Of a stretch of 64,000 nt of DNA, positions 11,030 to 58,845 are shown in pieces; position 1 is the stretch's first letter, and every line of letters starts with the position of its first letter. The position numbers were made by a program, and so were the translations under genes. The notes below the pieces were generated by a model. The model was not told the DNA's origin and did not search any database. It saw nothing but the letters and a program-made list of their open reading frames with translations. The DNA comes from Meghimatium bilineatum (taxonomy: Eukaryota; Mollusca; Gastropoda; Stylommatophora; Philomycidae): positions 14,309,267 to 14,373,266 of the forward strand of contig CM067315.1 in NCBI GenBank assembly GCA_034231615.1, read 5' to 3'.

Positions 11030-13316
11030 TGTAAGAGAAGACACCAAACAACACATCAATGTCTTAGAAGTGTAAGAGAAGACACCAAACAACACATCAA
11101 TGTCTTAGAAGTGTAAGAGAAGACACCAAACAACACATCAATGTCTTAGAAGTGTATGAGAATACAACAAACACATCAATGTCTTAGAAGTGTAAGAGAA
11201 TACAACAAACACATCAATGTCTTAGAAGTGTAAGAGAAGACACCAAACAACACATCAATGTCTTAGAAGTGTAAGAGAAGACACTAAACAACACATCAAT
11301 GTCTTAGAAGTGTAAGAGAAGACACCAAACACAGCAATGTCTTAGAAGTGTAAGAGAAGACAACAAACAACACAGCAATGTCTTAGAAGTGTAAGAGAAG
11401 ACAACAAACAACACAGCAATGTCTTAGAAGTGTAAGAGAAGACACCAAACACATCAATGTCTTAGAAGTGTAAGAGAAGACAACAAACAACACAGCAATG
11501 TCTTAGAAGCGTAAGAGAAGACACCAAACAACACATCAATCTCTTAGAAGTGTAAGAGAAGACACCACACAACACATCAATGTCTTAGAAGTGTAAGAGA
11601 AGACACTAAACACATCAATGTCTTAGAAGTGTAAGAGAAGATACCAAACACAGCAATGTCTTAGAAGTGTAAGAGAAAGACACCAAACACATCAATGTCT
11701 TAGAAGTGTAAGAGAAGACACCAAACACAGCAATGTCTTAGAAGTGTAAGAGAAGACAACAAACAACACAGCAATGTCTTAGAAGTGTAAGAGAAGACAA
11801 CAAACAACACAGCAATGTCTTAGAAGTGTAAGAGAAGACACCAAACACAGAAATGTCTTAGAAGTGTAAGAGAAGACAACAAACACAGCAATGTCTTAGA
11901 AGTGTAAGAGAAGACACCAAACACAGCAATGTCTTAGAAGTGTAAGAGAAGACACCAAACACAGCAATGTCTTAGAAGTGTAAGAGAAGACAACAAACAC
12001 AGCAATGTCTTAGAAGTGTAAGAGAAGACAACAAACACCACATCAATGTCTTAGAAGTGTAAGAGAAGATACCAAACACATCAATGTCTTAGAAGTGTAA
12101 GAGAAGACAACAAACAACACAGCAATGTCTTAGAAGCGTAAGAGAAGACACCAAACAACACATCAATCTCTTAGAAGTGTAAGAGAAGACAACAAACAAC
12201 ACAGCAATGTCTTAGAAGCGTAAGAGAAGACACCAAACAACACATCAATCTCTTAGAAGTGTAAGAGAAGACAACAAACAACACAGCAATGTCTTAGAAG
12301 CGTAAGAGAAGACACCAAACAACACATCAATCTCTTAGAAGTGTAAGAGAAGACACCACACAACACATCAATGTCTTAGAAGTGTAAGAGAAGACACTAA
12401 ACACATCAATGTCTTAGAAGTGTAAGAGAAGATACCAAACACAGCAATGTCTTAGAAGTGTAAGAGAAGACAACAAACAACACAGCAATGTCTTAGAAGT
12501 GTAAGAGAAGACAACAAACAACACAGCAATGTCTTAGAAGTGTAAGAGAAGACACCAAACACAGCAATGTCTTAGAAGTGTAAGAGAAGACAACAAACAA
12601 CACATCAATGTCTTAGAAGTGTAAGAGAAGACACCAAACAACACATCAATGTCTTAGAAGTGTAAGAGAAGACACCACACAACACATCAATGTCTTAGAA
12701 GTGTAAGAGAAGACACCAAACACATCAATGTCTTAGAAGTGTAAGAGAAGACACCAAACACATCAATGTCTTAGAGGTGTAAGAGAAAGACACCAAACAC
12801 AGCAATGTCTTAGAAGTGTAAGAGAAGATACCAAACACATCAATGTCTTAGAAGTGTAATAGAAGATACCAAACACATCAATGTCTTAGAGGTGTAAGAG
12901 AAAGACACCAAACACAGCAATGTCTTAGAAGTGTAAGAGAAGATACCAAACACATCAATGTCTTAGAAGTGTAAGAGAAGATACCAAACACATCAATGTC
13001 TTAGAAGTGTAAGAGAAGATACCAAACACATCAATGTCTTAGAAGTGTAAGAGAAGACACTAAACACATCAATGTCTTAGAAGCGTAAGAGAAGACACCA
13101 CACAACACATCAATATCTTAGAAGCGTAAGAGAAGACACCACACAACACATCAATATCTTAGAAGTGTAAGAGAAGACACCAAACAACACATCAATATCT
13201 TAGAAGCGTAAGAGAAGACACCAAACAACACATCAATATCTTAGAAGTGTAAGAGAAGACACCACACAACACATCAATGTCTTAGAAGCGTAAGAGAAGA
13301 CACCAAACAACAATAA
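11030..13316. repeat. Large minisatellite, 38/41 bp unit, about 58 copies
   Basis: Unit TGTAAGAGAAGACACC, AAACAACACATCAATG, TCTTAGAAG (41 bp), with a 38-bp form lacking one AAC. Sub-variants (ACAACAAAC, ACACAGCAATG, GAAGCG) recur in blocks such as 12100-12345, which suggests higher-order duplication. No reading frame is sustained. At 2.3 kb it is the largest array upstream of the gene. Confidence 0.97.
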
Positions 13317-13501
13317 GAATCAAAAAATTGAGATCGTCTGCTCGAAAACTGGCGTTAAACATAAACATTAATACGAGAAAATAGTTAGAAACGAGAAAAG
13401 ATTAAATCACATTTTACTAACTGCACACATTTATTGAATGACAATTGATTCAAGAAGTAAGCTATTTTACAAATCTAAGTATCATCCTTTATAAATACAT
13501 C
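13317..13501. other. Short AT-rich spacer
   Basis: No motif seen between the minisatellite and the following SINE. Confidence 0.4.
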
Positions 13502-13773
13502 TGTTGATGGGATCCGAACAGGGAGCAAAGAATAACAGAAATTTTACCTTCCATGCATATCGTAAGAAGCGACTGAGATGGCTGTGGGGTGAAGTTGGCT
13601 GCTACATACCATATAATATGAAAGTGATACAGAATATATGTTGAAGTTGGATGTCAGTTTGAATACGCATATATCGCAGCAAAGCTATAAACCATGATTA
13701 AAATTCACTTCTGTCTCCGTACTACATCCTGCTAATTTGTAGGAGTTTGAGAACTAACGCAGAATAAATAGAA
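13502..13773 (+). mobile_element. SINE family D, full-length-like copy
   Basis: Shares with 61850-62130 the ordered blocks GGGAGCAAAGAATA, ACCTTCCA.GCAT.TCGTAA, GCGACT, AGCTATAAACCATGA, ACTACATCCTGCTAAT and AGGAGTTTGAGAA, ending in an A/G-rich AGAAGAA tail. Other copies or pieces lie at 21095-21360, 23525-23640, 25436-25560 (-), 28791-28940 (-), 42695-42990 (-) and 49110-49400 (-). Confidence 0.8.
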
Positions 13774-13935
13774 GAATCCATAAAAACAAGTAACAGAAAG
13801 CGATAACAAAAAAAATTGGTAGCATATCCTATCCAGGACGTAGCTATCAACCCAGCATTTGTTGGCTGTGGTGATTTTCTAGGCAATATAAATACGTTCA
13901 GTAGGTTGCCATTGCTTTCTGAACGGTCCGGATGC

Positions 13936-14010
13936 ACAATTGCCTGTGGTGAGGATCGAACTCAGTACCTTTGTCGTCACAGACGCGCCCTGTACCACTT
14001 CGCCACAGAG
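13936..14010 (-). mobile_element. tRNA-like SINE head (family with CGAAGTGGTACAGGGCG)
   Basis: On the minus strand the A-box-like TGGCGAAGTGGTACAGGGC and the B-box-like GAGTTCGATCC lie about 40 nt apart. The flanking 13820-13935 may be its body. Confidence 0.65.
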
Positions 14011-14168
14011 AACATCAATAATAATTCATCTCAGAGTAGCTTTACATACTTGATGAATGATGAAAAGCATGAGACTAGGTTTTCAAACTATGGATCTTCA
14101 ATTCAGAAGTAAAGATTATTTTTTGTTATTCACCGATGTCGATACAGAAAATCAAATAGTTACAAACA

Positions 14169-14228
14169 TGTTTGAGCAACTGTTTGAGCAACTGTTTGAG
14201 CAACTGTTTGAGCAACTGTTTGAGCAAG
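14169..14228. repeat. 12-bp tandem repeat, 5 copies
   Basis: TGTTTGAGCAAC repeated five times (Phe-Glu-Gln-Leu on the + strand). The surrounding open frames carry no other recognisable motif. Confidence 0.9.
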
Positions 14229-14364
14229 AACTTAGTAATAAATGCCAAAAACCATTTAAAAAGAGATTCAAAATGGCGTATAGCGTAGAATCCCTCTCTA
14301 CGAATGGGCCCGCTTGCCTGCAGAAATTACAACTCATAAACCATAACTCTGCAGTTTCAAGTGA

Positions 14365-14690
14365 TCTACGCCTGCCAAAGACGGATGTGTCGGGCCATTG
14401 GCGCACATAAAATGGCGACACAACGCATTTCCATTCTCTGGACTACATCCTGCTGGAAATCTAGTAGGACCATTGTCCTGTTACAAGAGAGATCCAGTGG
14501 GAGTTTGAGAATGTCTCCTGTTACAAGAGAGATCCAGTGGGAGTTTTAGAATGTCTCCTGTTACAAGAGAGATCCAGTGGGAGTTTGAGAATGTCTCCTG
14601 TTACAAGAGAGATCCAGTGGGAGTTTGAGAATGTCTCCTGTTACAAGAGAGATCCAGTGGGAGTTTGAGAATGAACGAAGAAGAAGCACC
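14365..14690 (+). mobile_element. SINE family D' with an internal 40-bp tandem amplification
   Basis: Contains GACGGATGTGTCGGGCCATT, GCGCATTTCC-type and TCTCTGGACTACATCCTGCTGG blocks, also found at 27080-27240 (+), 46298-46390 (-) and 51780-51915 (-). Its 3' part, a 40-bp unit TCCTGTTACAAGAGAGATCC, AGTGGGAGTTTGAGAATGTC, is repeated about five times (14476-14678). Other copies have this segment once. It ends in GAAGAAGAAGC. Confidence 0.8.
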
Positions 14691-14708
14691 ACATCTTGCA
14701 AGCACCAC

Positions 14709-14780
14709 GCCACGACCCGAATTCAAACCCGTGATCTCTTATGCACGAGGCACATCGCTTAACCCCTACGCCAGAAAGAT
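14709..14780 (-). mobile_element. tRNA-like SINE head, family B
   Basis: On the minus strand, TCTTTCTGGCGTAGGGGTTA is followed by an A-box-like segment and then a CGGGTTTGAATTC B box. Related heads are at 24870-24934 and 35471-35536. Confidence 0.65.
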
Positions 14781-14829
14781 TACCAAGAGTATATGCATTT
14801 ATTTGCTATTAATTAATTATTTTTTTTTA

Positions 14830-15150
14830 AAATAAGATCAGAAGAGATTTGGATGAGAACTGGTCAGGATCCCAACAGATTATGTTTGTGAAATGTAGAT
14901 CGTTTGACATATTACTGGGAGAAACCTGGCAATGTGTAGCAAGACCGACATTGACGCGAAGTCCACAGGGAAAGAGCAGACAGGGACGATACAGAACAAC
15001 TTGTAGAAGAGATATGATAAAGTTCTCAGAGATGTTGCCATCCATTGGAAAGAAAGACCTGGAGAAGAAATAGAAGGATATGCCAGACGTGAAAATTTCG
15101 CCTGTGGCCTTTGCTCTTATTAAGGCCAACGACTTGGTTGATTGATTACT
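14830..15150 (+). mobile_element. LINE 3'-end fragment
   Basis: The + frame carries a decayed LINE C-terminus: CVARPTLTRSPQGKSRQGR, TTCRRDMIKF and, after a frame change, FACGLCSY, resembling the PQGKR.RGRP..TWRRD and GLCS pattern of APE-type LINEs. It ends in a TTGATTGATT tail. Confidence 0.65.
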
Positions 15151-15957
15151 TTCGTAGCGATGTCCAGTCTTCTATCTGTTGTATCTAAATAGCAATTCTC
15201 TTTTGAAAAGTAGTGGCTGGTGGCAATCGGCTTTTTGACATAATCCCTCGAACTGCTACCTTTTTTAAAGATGCTGAATATTTTACTTGTGTCTCAATGT
15301 AATAGTTTCTATAACTGCAGCTTCTTGCGTCTCATACAACAACAAATAATAAGAGACGGCGGTAAAACTGCTTAACCAAACAGGTACTTACGCTGAACAC
15401 ACGGTAGTTAATTTTACTATTCAAAAGTATATTACCAGATTAACGGACACACAATAATTTAGATGACAGTATACTAAACAGACTAAATCCACGTTTTCAC
15501 CATATGATCTTTCTCAAGATAAATTAGGCAAACGGAGAACATACGATAAATATATCAGTAATATCATAAAGAATAGACTGCAGATATTTAACAGAAAAAT
15601 CCAAGGTAACGATATTAAATCTTGTTACTTTCTCGTTTTCTGTAAAATGTGAATACAAATTACAACACCGTCAGTGGATATCCGACAAGGTGGAAAGTGT
15701 CGCAGTAACAAAACCAAATGCGATAACAAAGATAAGGTACTAATGTTACTGGTCTAACAAATAATAAAACTAATGTAAAAAAAAGAAATAACAAAAAGCA
15801 AATGAACAAGGATCTACGATACGGTACAACATGAACCTTTATCGCGAAACAAACAAAATAAACATAAAAAATTAATTACAATACAGAGTGTGGTTTCGCA
15901 ATTTCCACCTTGCTGCATTAGAATAAAATATTCACACATAATGTGAAGCTTAATAGA
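15151..15957. repeat. Dispersed AT-rich repeat with a sister copy at 17828-18030
   Basis: 15675-15850 aligns loosely with 17828-18030. The shared words are GGATATCC.ACAAGGTG, AGCAGTAACAA, CGATAACA, AGAAATAACA, AAATGAACAAG and ACCTTTATC. A piece near 15590 (ATATTTAACAG..AAATCCAAGG) also recurs near 40790. The family is unknown and no coding sequence was seen. Confidence 0.5.
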
Positions 15958-15958
15958 C

Positions 15959-16219
15959 ATGACATATGCTGATTTCCAGTCTTTTACCATCGTCGGTCAG
16001 CAGATTCCAGAAAACAGATATGCTGATTTCCAGTCTTTTACCATCGGCGGTCAGCAGATTCCAGAAAACAGATATGCTGATTTCCAGTCTTTTACCATCG
16101 GCGGTCAGCAGATTCCAGAAAACAGATATGCTGATTTCCAGTCTTTTACCATCGGCGGTCAGCAGATTCCAGAAAACAGATATGCTGACGACGCAGTTCT
16201 CTTAACAACAAACGAATAA
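15959..16219 (+). mobile_element. LINE RT fragment with a 54-bp in-frame repeat beside its YADD motif
   Basis: The frame consists of four 18-residue units, YADFQSFTIGGQQIPENR, followed once by YADDAVLLTTNE and a stop. YADD followed by hydrophobic residues is the catalytic motif of reverse transcriptases, and TIGGQ..PE.RYADDAVLL is a normal LINE context. The unit starts at the YAD of the motif and has been amplified without changing frame. Units 2-4 are essentially identical; unit 1 differs at one base (GTCGGT for GGCGGT, Val for Gly). No other RT motifs flank it. Confidence 0.8.
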
Positions 16220-16266
16220 ATTTAAGTAGGAAGCCAGAGGACAATATTTTTAAAAATTCTTGAGAC

Positions 16267-16325
16267 TAATGGGAATTGAACCAGTCCGTTCTACGGCACC
16301 AAATCGCCTAGCAACAATTGCACAC
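16267..16325 (-). mobile_element. tRNA-like SINE head
   Basis: On the minus strand, TTGTTGCTAGGCGATTTGG (A-box-like) and CTGGTTCAATTCCC (B box) have tRNA-like spacing. The downstream body is not defined. Confidence 0.55.
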
Positions 16326-16555
16326 GCGTTTTTCAGTACTTGACTAACCGCATCTCCAAAAAAAGATGCGATTTCATCAAGCCATTCAAATCGTGCACAC
16401 AAAGTCACCCGAACGTTCCAATCGAGACAAGGACTATTACAACAACAACAAACATCCCGTACAGGTATTGAAATATCCTCAGTAACAACAAACACATAAC
16501 ATAATATCCGTATTAACAACAAACGGAGATGGTCTAAAACAAACGTTACTATAAC

Positions 16556-16575
16556 CCCCCCCCCCCCCCCCCCCC
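16556..16575. repeat. Poly-C tract
   Basis: A C run of about 20 nt, followed by CGTTACTATAAACCCC, which partly duplicates the sequence just before it. Confidence 0.9.
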
Positions 16576-16769
16576 GTTACTATAAACCCCAAAAAAACCA
16601 CTGTGAAGCCCAAAACATGTTTTTAAATATGAAAAAAAAATATAAAAAATTACGACAACGGATAACTCATGCTTGTTTGAAAGTACAATCAAAAATAATA
16701 ATTGACCATTTCTAACTGGAGGACGTTGCAAATTTCGAGTATTTGGGTGCAAATATAAATATATAAATA

Positions 16770-17182
16770 AGTGGTTTGTTATCCACTCTTGCCGTTAAAC
16801 GTAGGGGTGATTGGAGCTCGAGTTTGCGTTCTAAAGCCAGATGTGTGTCATCTGCTGTGCTTTGTCCGTGTCTGTTAAGAATGTCCCTGACGTTTTCTAT
16901 CCATCTTTTCCGTGGTCTTCCTCTGGCTTTGTACCCTGATCTCATTTGGTTATATGCATGTACGGGCAACGTGTCGCTATGCACTCTCATAATGTGGCCA
17001 AACCACTTGATCTGTTCTCTCTCTATGTGATCTATACAAGGTATTATACCTATTCTTTCCCTGGTATATTCATGTCCCTGATATCGGTCTGTTCTCTGCC
17101 AATGAAAATATATAGTTTGGAAGTAGGAAATGTCTCTACATGATGTTGACTTGCTCATGGATGTATGCATGTGCCAGACAAT
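16770..17182 (-). mobile_element. LINE 3'-end fragment (family with DHIEREQIKWFGH)
   Basis: The minus-strand frame reads HIEREQIKWFGHIMRV, LPVHAYNQMRSGYKARG, RPRKRWIENVRDILNRHG and a stop. Two sister copies on the minus strand lie at 28385-28720 and 42040-42330. Upstream on the same strand the element is broken by the 43-bp array at 17183-17405 and resumes weakly to about 17500. Confidence 0.8.
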
Positions 17183-17405
17183 CTTGAATTTCTCTCTTGG
17201 AAATCGTTCACAGAATGTCTCCCATCTTGAATTTCTCTATTGGAAATCGTTCACAGAATGTCTCCCATCTTGAATTTCTCTCTTGGAAATCGTTCACAGA
17301 ATGTCTCCCATCTTGAATTTCTCTCTTGGAAATCGTTCACAGAATGTCTCCCATCTTGAATTTCTCTCTTGGAAATCGTTCACAGAATGTCTCCCATCTT
17401 GGAAG
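17183..17405. repeat. Minisatellite, 43 bp unit, 5 copies, inside a LINE
   Basis: Unit CTTGAATTTCTCTCTTGG, AAATCGTTCACAGAATGTCTCCCAT. It lies between two parts of the same minus-strand LINE, so it probably arose by amplification of LINE sequence. Confidence 0.92.
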
Positions 17406-17756
17406 TTTTTGCTTCATTTGCAATGAATTTTAATACTTCTGTTTTCATCACGGACTCGCCTTAAGTTCAGGATCACCTCTGCTGGTGCGTTTCTGGTCTT
17501 TCTTGCTTACTATCACAAATACACAGCCTTCATTTTACTCAACCATGCACTCTGAACTTTCCACACTCTACCATTTTTACTAACAATGTCTATACCAGTC
17601 TTGTCGTAGCATAAAGAAACACCTCTACATCTGTTTGTCTTGTCTTTCTTCAACATGACGACGCATGGCAAAATGATCGCTGTATTTTGCCAAGCGCGTC
17701 CCATTTACATATAGAGGTCACTTTAGACGGTACCAAAATCATTAATGATACCCCCT
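17406..17756. other. Probable LINE remnant and unrecognised sequence
   Basis: 17406-17500 continues the minus-strand LINE weakly. 17513-17704 is a 63-codon minus-strand frame (RAWQNTAIILPCVVMLKKDK) that I do not recognise. Confidence 0.35.
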
Positions 17757-17815
17757 GTCTCTCTAGCCATAAATAAGTCTCTCTAGCCATAAATAAGTCT
17801 CTCTAGCCATAAATA
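17757..17815. repeat. 18-bp tandem repeat, 3 copies
   Basis: TCTCTAGCCATAAATAAG repeated three times. Confidence 0.9.
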
Positions 17816-17827
17816 ATAGCATCTGTA

Positions 17828-18030
17828 AGAGGATATCCAACAAGGTGAATGGAGCAGCAGTAACAATAATAAGAAACGATAACACATATGATAAAGTATT
17901 ATTGTTACTGATTACTAATATAAATAAGTTTTTTTTTAAAACACACACAAAAACGTGTGAATGAGAAATAACAGAAAATGAACAAGAATTTTTTTTCCCA
18001 CGTTATGGTCTATTCGGGACCTTTATCAAT
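17828..18030. repeat. Dispersed AT-rich repeat, sister of 15675-15850
   Basis: Shares GGATATCCAACAAGGTG, AGCAGTAACAA, CGATAACA, AAATGAACAAG and a GGGACCTTTATCAA segment with the copy 2.1 kb upstream, in the same orientation. Confidence 0.5.
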
Positions 18031-19149
18031 AAACTGTTATTTATTAGTTATATTAGTAATCAGTGAAAATACAAATAATTTTATCGTTTTATGGTTATAT
18101 TTTACATATCTTCAATGTTTTCAATAAACTGAAAAGTAAGTACAACTAAGATGAATCACGTTGAACATTTGAAAAAAAGTTATATAAAGCTATCATAGAT
18201 GGACAGATTATAGTATATCAGTGTGTATCACCTGGGGAAAAAGCGAGCAATTGATGTGCCTTGCTACAGAGGCGATACCTTTCGCTAAGTGTAGATGTTG
18301 CCATGTGCGCAAGGGAAATAAATCCTAATGAATCACTATTGTTATATTCGAGAGCGATCTCCCTTTCTTTTTCTTTTGATGCAATAGAATATTCAATCAT
18401 ATAGTTCTTTGCGACAACACTAGATTAAAGTGATAAATATATGCTACATTATTAATATGTATATGCATTGATGGCACACATACATATTGGATTCTTCAAA
18501 TTTTAAATTTTATGCTTCTTTACGAACAGTAAATATAAGTAAAATTACTAAAATTAGGCAATATTGAATTGAAACAGCCACGGGTGAGTGAGTCAGTGTT
18601 GTTTTGTTTTTAGATGAGTTACTAGTAGGTACTTGGACAAAATTTTCAAAATAATGCTACATAATTACAAATAATATAGTTGGTTAGCACTTAAAAATTT
18701 CAACGATACGTCAACCAAGTCTGTACATCAACCCTGAAAAAAGGTATGAATTTTGTTCGACTTAATTTGACATCAAAATAATTTACATGAAACATATAAG
18801 AAAATATAAATAAAACTTGTGACCACAAAATATATATATCTATTAAACATAATAAAATACCACAGAAACTATATATTTTTGTATTCGCAAAGACATACCG
18901 CACCTGTAACATTGCTGTGATTTTCAGATGCAAGTACAACTAATTCATATTAAAAATGTTGGCTAATTTGCATAACTTCAACAAATGTTGATGTTTTAAA
19001 AACATAATTGCTGTTTTCAGCCATGTCCAGCTCTCTTAAAAGTTACATATATAAAAAGAAAAATGGTTAAAGAACTTAATAAATCTAGTTTCAAACATGA
19101 ATAACGATGAACTCACTAAATATAAACCCTGACACAAGAAATTTATAGC
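18031..19149. other. Very AT-rich stretch, no gene seen
   Basis: No motif, tandem structure or convincing open frame. Confidence 0.45.
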
Positions 19150-19291
19150 TTAACTCTTTATGTCCACTGAGCCGCTAATATCTACATTTTGGAGACCCAC
19201 TATGCAGAAAAGCCGTTCAAATCTACATTTTAATATGAATTTACTATCATGTTCGGCATAGCAGGAAAACCGTACGGAGACAAAGAGTTAA
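19150..19291. mobile_element. TTAA-flanked MITE (piggyBac-type), 142 bp
   Basis: Both ends are TTAA followed inward by matching terminal inverted sequence: CTCTTTATGTCCACTGAGCC at the left and, reversed, CTCTTTGTCTCCGTACGG at the right. A TTAA target duplication with short inverted repeats is the hallmark of piggyBac-superfamily insertion. It has no coding capacity. Confidence 0.7.
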
Positions 19292-19785
19292 GCACAATTT
19301 TCCAAACATGCTAATCCCAGATGTCCAAGTACCCAGTTTAAGTTAGACCTACTACTGAATTAATCTGAATATGCATATCATATATTCAATATAATATAAT
19401 GAAATAATGGCAATATAATATTGTCATATGTTATAAAAAATAATAATTACTACTGAGTTAAGGTACCTCCACATGATAATGAATGAATAATACATGTGAT
19501 CGAGAATCCAAGTCATCACTTGGATTCAGAATACAACGTCTGAATTCAGTCTGAATTCAGAATACAACGTTGAATTAATTTTGAATAAAAAATAATTAAA
19601 ATGATTCATTTGCGGAAGACACTACTACCGGGCAGCGAGCATCTCGGATACCAGGATGGACAATTTACCCGATTGAAACAGTGGATTGATAAAACTGTAG
19701 TATTAGTTGATCTATTCTTTCAGTACATTCTATGAATGTAAGATTATGATAAAAGTAGAATATAATTAAAAGTGGTGCAGAACCA
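19292..19785. other. No gene recognised
   Basis: AT-rich DNA with a small local duplication (CTGAATTCAGAATACAACGT, near 19530-19570). Confidence 0.4.
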
Positions 19786-19787
19786 AA

Positions 19788-20105
19788 TGACCCCTGGCCC
19801 TACCATCAAATGTCATGCACGGAACAAACCATCATCCTTTGAACTGACCACAACAGACTGAGAAATCACATGTTCCTAAAGCTGAAGATTGGCAAGACCA
19901 ACTGTGGACTGAATCTAGAGACTGCAGAACAAATTATTCATGCATGTCAACTCTACCAAGAAGAGAGGGAGAAAATATGGTCTACTGAGACAGAACTACT
20001 TCCAGACCTGAGGGGTTCCAATGAAGTGAATCATACAATTCATTGAAGAAATTGGTGCTGTAAACCTGATATCTGACCGAAGAACGATGAAGAAGAAGAC
20101 ATAAC
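19788..20105 (+). mobile_element. LINE 3'-end fragment (RNase H-bearing LINE family)
   Basis: The + frame gives a decayed C-terminal region: RLRNHMFLKLKIG, CGLNLETAEQIIHACQLYQ and EKIWSTETELLPDLRGS. It follows the H-x-L-x-x-C-x-x-Y pattern of the C-terminal cysteine/histidine segment in LINEs that carry RNase H. Related ends are at 27280-28080 and 59463-59770. It ends in a GAAGAAGAAGAC tail. Confidence 0.7.
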
Positions 20106-20230
20106 ATGTCGATATGAGCACACTTAGGCCCTACACTACTAATAATCATAGAATCTGTATTCAGCAGTTTGACAAAAATAGTTTGGAGACTAAAAACAAT
20201 AAGCTTTAACATTTATCAACATCCATGGTG

Positions 20231-20485
20231 GACTGCGTATCACAGTGGTTAGTGCACTGGCTTCGCATATGAGTGGTCCTAGTTTCATTCCCCAGTTGAG
20301 GCAGAAATGTTTTTCAGATTGCAATGGCTCCCATATGAACACAGCCGTAATTGGGTACTATCTGGGAAGTAAAGACTGAGAGGGAGAGTAGATGGCTACC
20401 GCACTTATATAGCAGAACCACTGAAATGTAATATCGCTAACATCTCACACCCCTACTGCATTAATATATGCTATGGGTTAGCTTT
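20231..20485 (+). mobile_element. tRNA-derived SINE family A, copy 1
   Basis: The head has an A box (CACAGTGGTTAGTGCACTGG) and a B-box position (CTAGTTTCATTCCCC). The body contains GGGAAGTAAAGACTGAGAGG, GAGTAGATGGCTACC, GTAATATCGCTAACATCTCA and CACCCCTACTGCATTAAT. A reversed near-full copy is at 24416-24682 and a headless reversed piece at 36470-36612. Confidence 0.85.
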
Positions 20486-20689
20486 ACTTTTATTTATGGT
20501 GGACTGAGGAGAAAAAAGCAATACTGGGGATATTTAAGAAATAAACAGTTACGGATTGTGAGTGTAAGATCACGGTTATCTATTTTAAGGGTAGTCTTTC
20601 TCAGGTTTGTAACATCATCATACAATTGCTTCCTTCAGGTAGGTTCTCTGATAGTATTAGGTACTTCCTGTGATTGATCCACCCATGTG

Positions 20690-20780
20690 TCGCTAGGACC
20701 CAACAGGGAGCAAGGAATAATACAGCTGTTCATGTTGTAAGACCATGGCAACTAAGGAGATTGGTTGGGGTATTGGCTAC
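20690..20780 (+). mobile_element. SINE family D, 5' fragment
   Basis: Contains GACCCAACAGGGAGCAAGGAA and a diverged CAACTAAGGAGATTGG segment, matching the start of family D (61850). It is followed directly by a 20-bp array. Confidence 0.6.
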
Positions 20781-20784
20781 TATA

Positions 20785-20872
20785 CCACAGTTGGGGCTAC
20801 TGTACCACAGTTGGGGCTACTGTACCACAGTTGGGGCTACTGTACCACAGTTGGGGCTACTGTACCACAGTT
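20785..20872. repeat. 20-bp tandem repeat, about 4.5 copies
   Basis: GTTGGGGCTACTGTACCACA repeated; the motif appears to derive from the end of the preceding SINE fragment. Confidence 0.92.
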
Positions 20873-21094
20873 AAAAGAAAAAGCCAAACAAACTTGGCGC
20901 ACCACAGATTACTTATGACAAAAATATAAACCCATCATCTGAAATGGGAAAATATCCCTAGAGAAAGACAAAGGATGGATAGGACATTGGAAGGGTTGGA
21001 ATCAATAGCTAAAGATAGGACAAGATAAAAGATGTGTTGAGGACCTATGCTTGGCTGAAAGGTGTAAAGATATATACAGGGGATCACTCATATG

Positions 21095-21360
21095 TTGTAT
21101 GGCCTGAAAGGGGAGCAAAAAATATCAAAAATCTGTCATCTGCAATGCATGTCGTAGGAGGTGACTAAGGAGATCTTTTTGTAGTCGGGTTTGCTGTCTC
21201 ATCTCATAAAGGGTCAAAGTGACCAAGAAGCTGCGCTGAAGTCTGGCATGTCTGAGATATCGCACTTTAAGCTGTAAACTATCATGCAATGTATTCTGTT
21301 CTCTGAACTACATCATGCTAATCTCCAGGAGTTTGAGAACAGCATAGAAAAACAAGATAG
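21095..21360 (+). mobile_element. SINE family D, near full-length
   Basis: Contains GGGGAGCAAAAAATA, GCATGTCGTAGGAGGTGACT, AAGGAGAT, AAGCTGTAAACTATCATGCA, GAACTACATCATGCTAATC and CAGGAGTTTGAGAA, in the same order as at 61850-62130. Confidence 0.8.
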
Positions 21361-21557
21361 GGGATAGATCACTTCAAATTTATTTTTTTTCGTAAATAAC
21401 TTTACAGGTGAATTGTACCAATGATCTGTGGGGTTAGATGCCAGTGTCAAACTTCAATTTTTTGTTAATCCCCCATATTCTGTAATGAATATTTTCAAAG
21501 TATCTTCATTATTCTGTAGATTCGTTTTTTTATAATTCATAGTCATCTGTCAGTGGA

Positions 21558-58531
<36,974 letters not shown>

Positions 58532-58845
58532 TATGCATATCGTTTAGTTGTTTATGACTTACATTTTTAGTTGAACAGCAGTTGCCAGATAAGCAGTCAC
58601 TTAATATTTTAAAAATGTATATTTCTTTGTTCAGATTTATATTTTAGAATTTTTAAACATGAATGAATATTTTTAAATATATATATATTATATCTTGATT
58701 GTGTATAATCTAATGATTGATTTATTGATATTCACCTTTGTGGCTGTGGTGATGAATTTGAGGGATTGAATCCATCTTTTGGCGAGGAATAGATGCAACA
58801 ATAGATGCAAATCTGTTTTGGTTATATCAGAAAGCATTTAATCAT
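58532..58845 (+). other. LRRC40: LRRC40 3' UTR (extent unknown)
   Basis: AT-rich sequence after the stop with a (TA)n run near 58679-58690. No AATAAA or ATTAAA lies in this stretch. The next repeat, a LINE, starts at about 58846, so the UTR probably ends before or within it. Confidence 0.5.

Noticed and set aside
11030..13316. CRISPR-like look: many regular copies of a 38-41 bp unit
   Set aside because: The whole unit repeats with no unique spacers, and the genome is eukaryotic. It is a minisatellite. The same holds for 31790-32465, 37150-37690 and 53655-55873.
20231..20300. Possible functional tRNA gene
   Set aside because: A and B boxes are present but no cloverleaf with an acceptor stem can be formed; it continues into a SINE body and has copies elsewhere.
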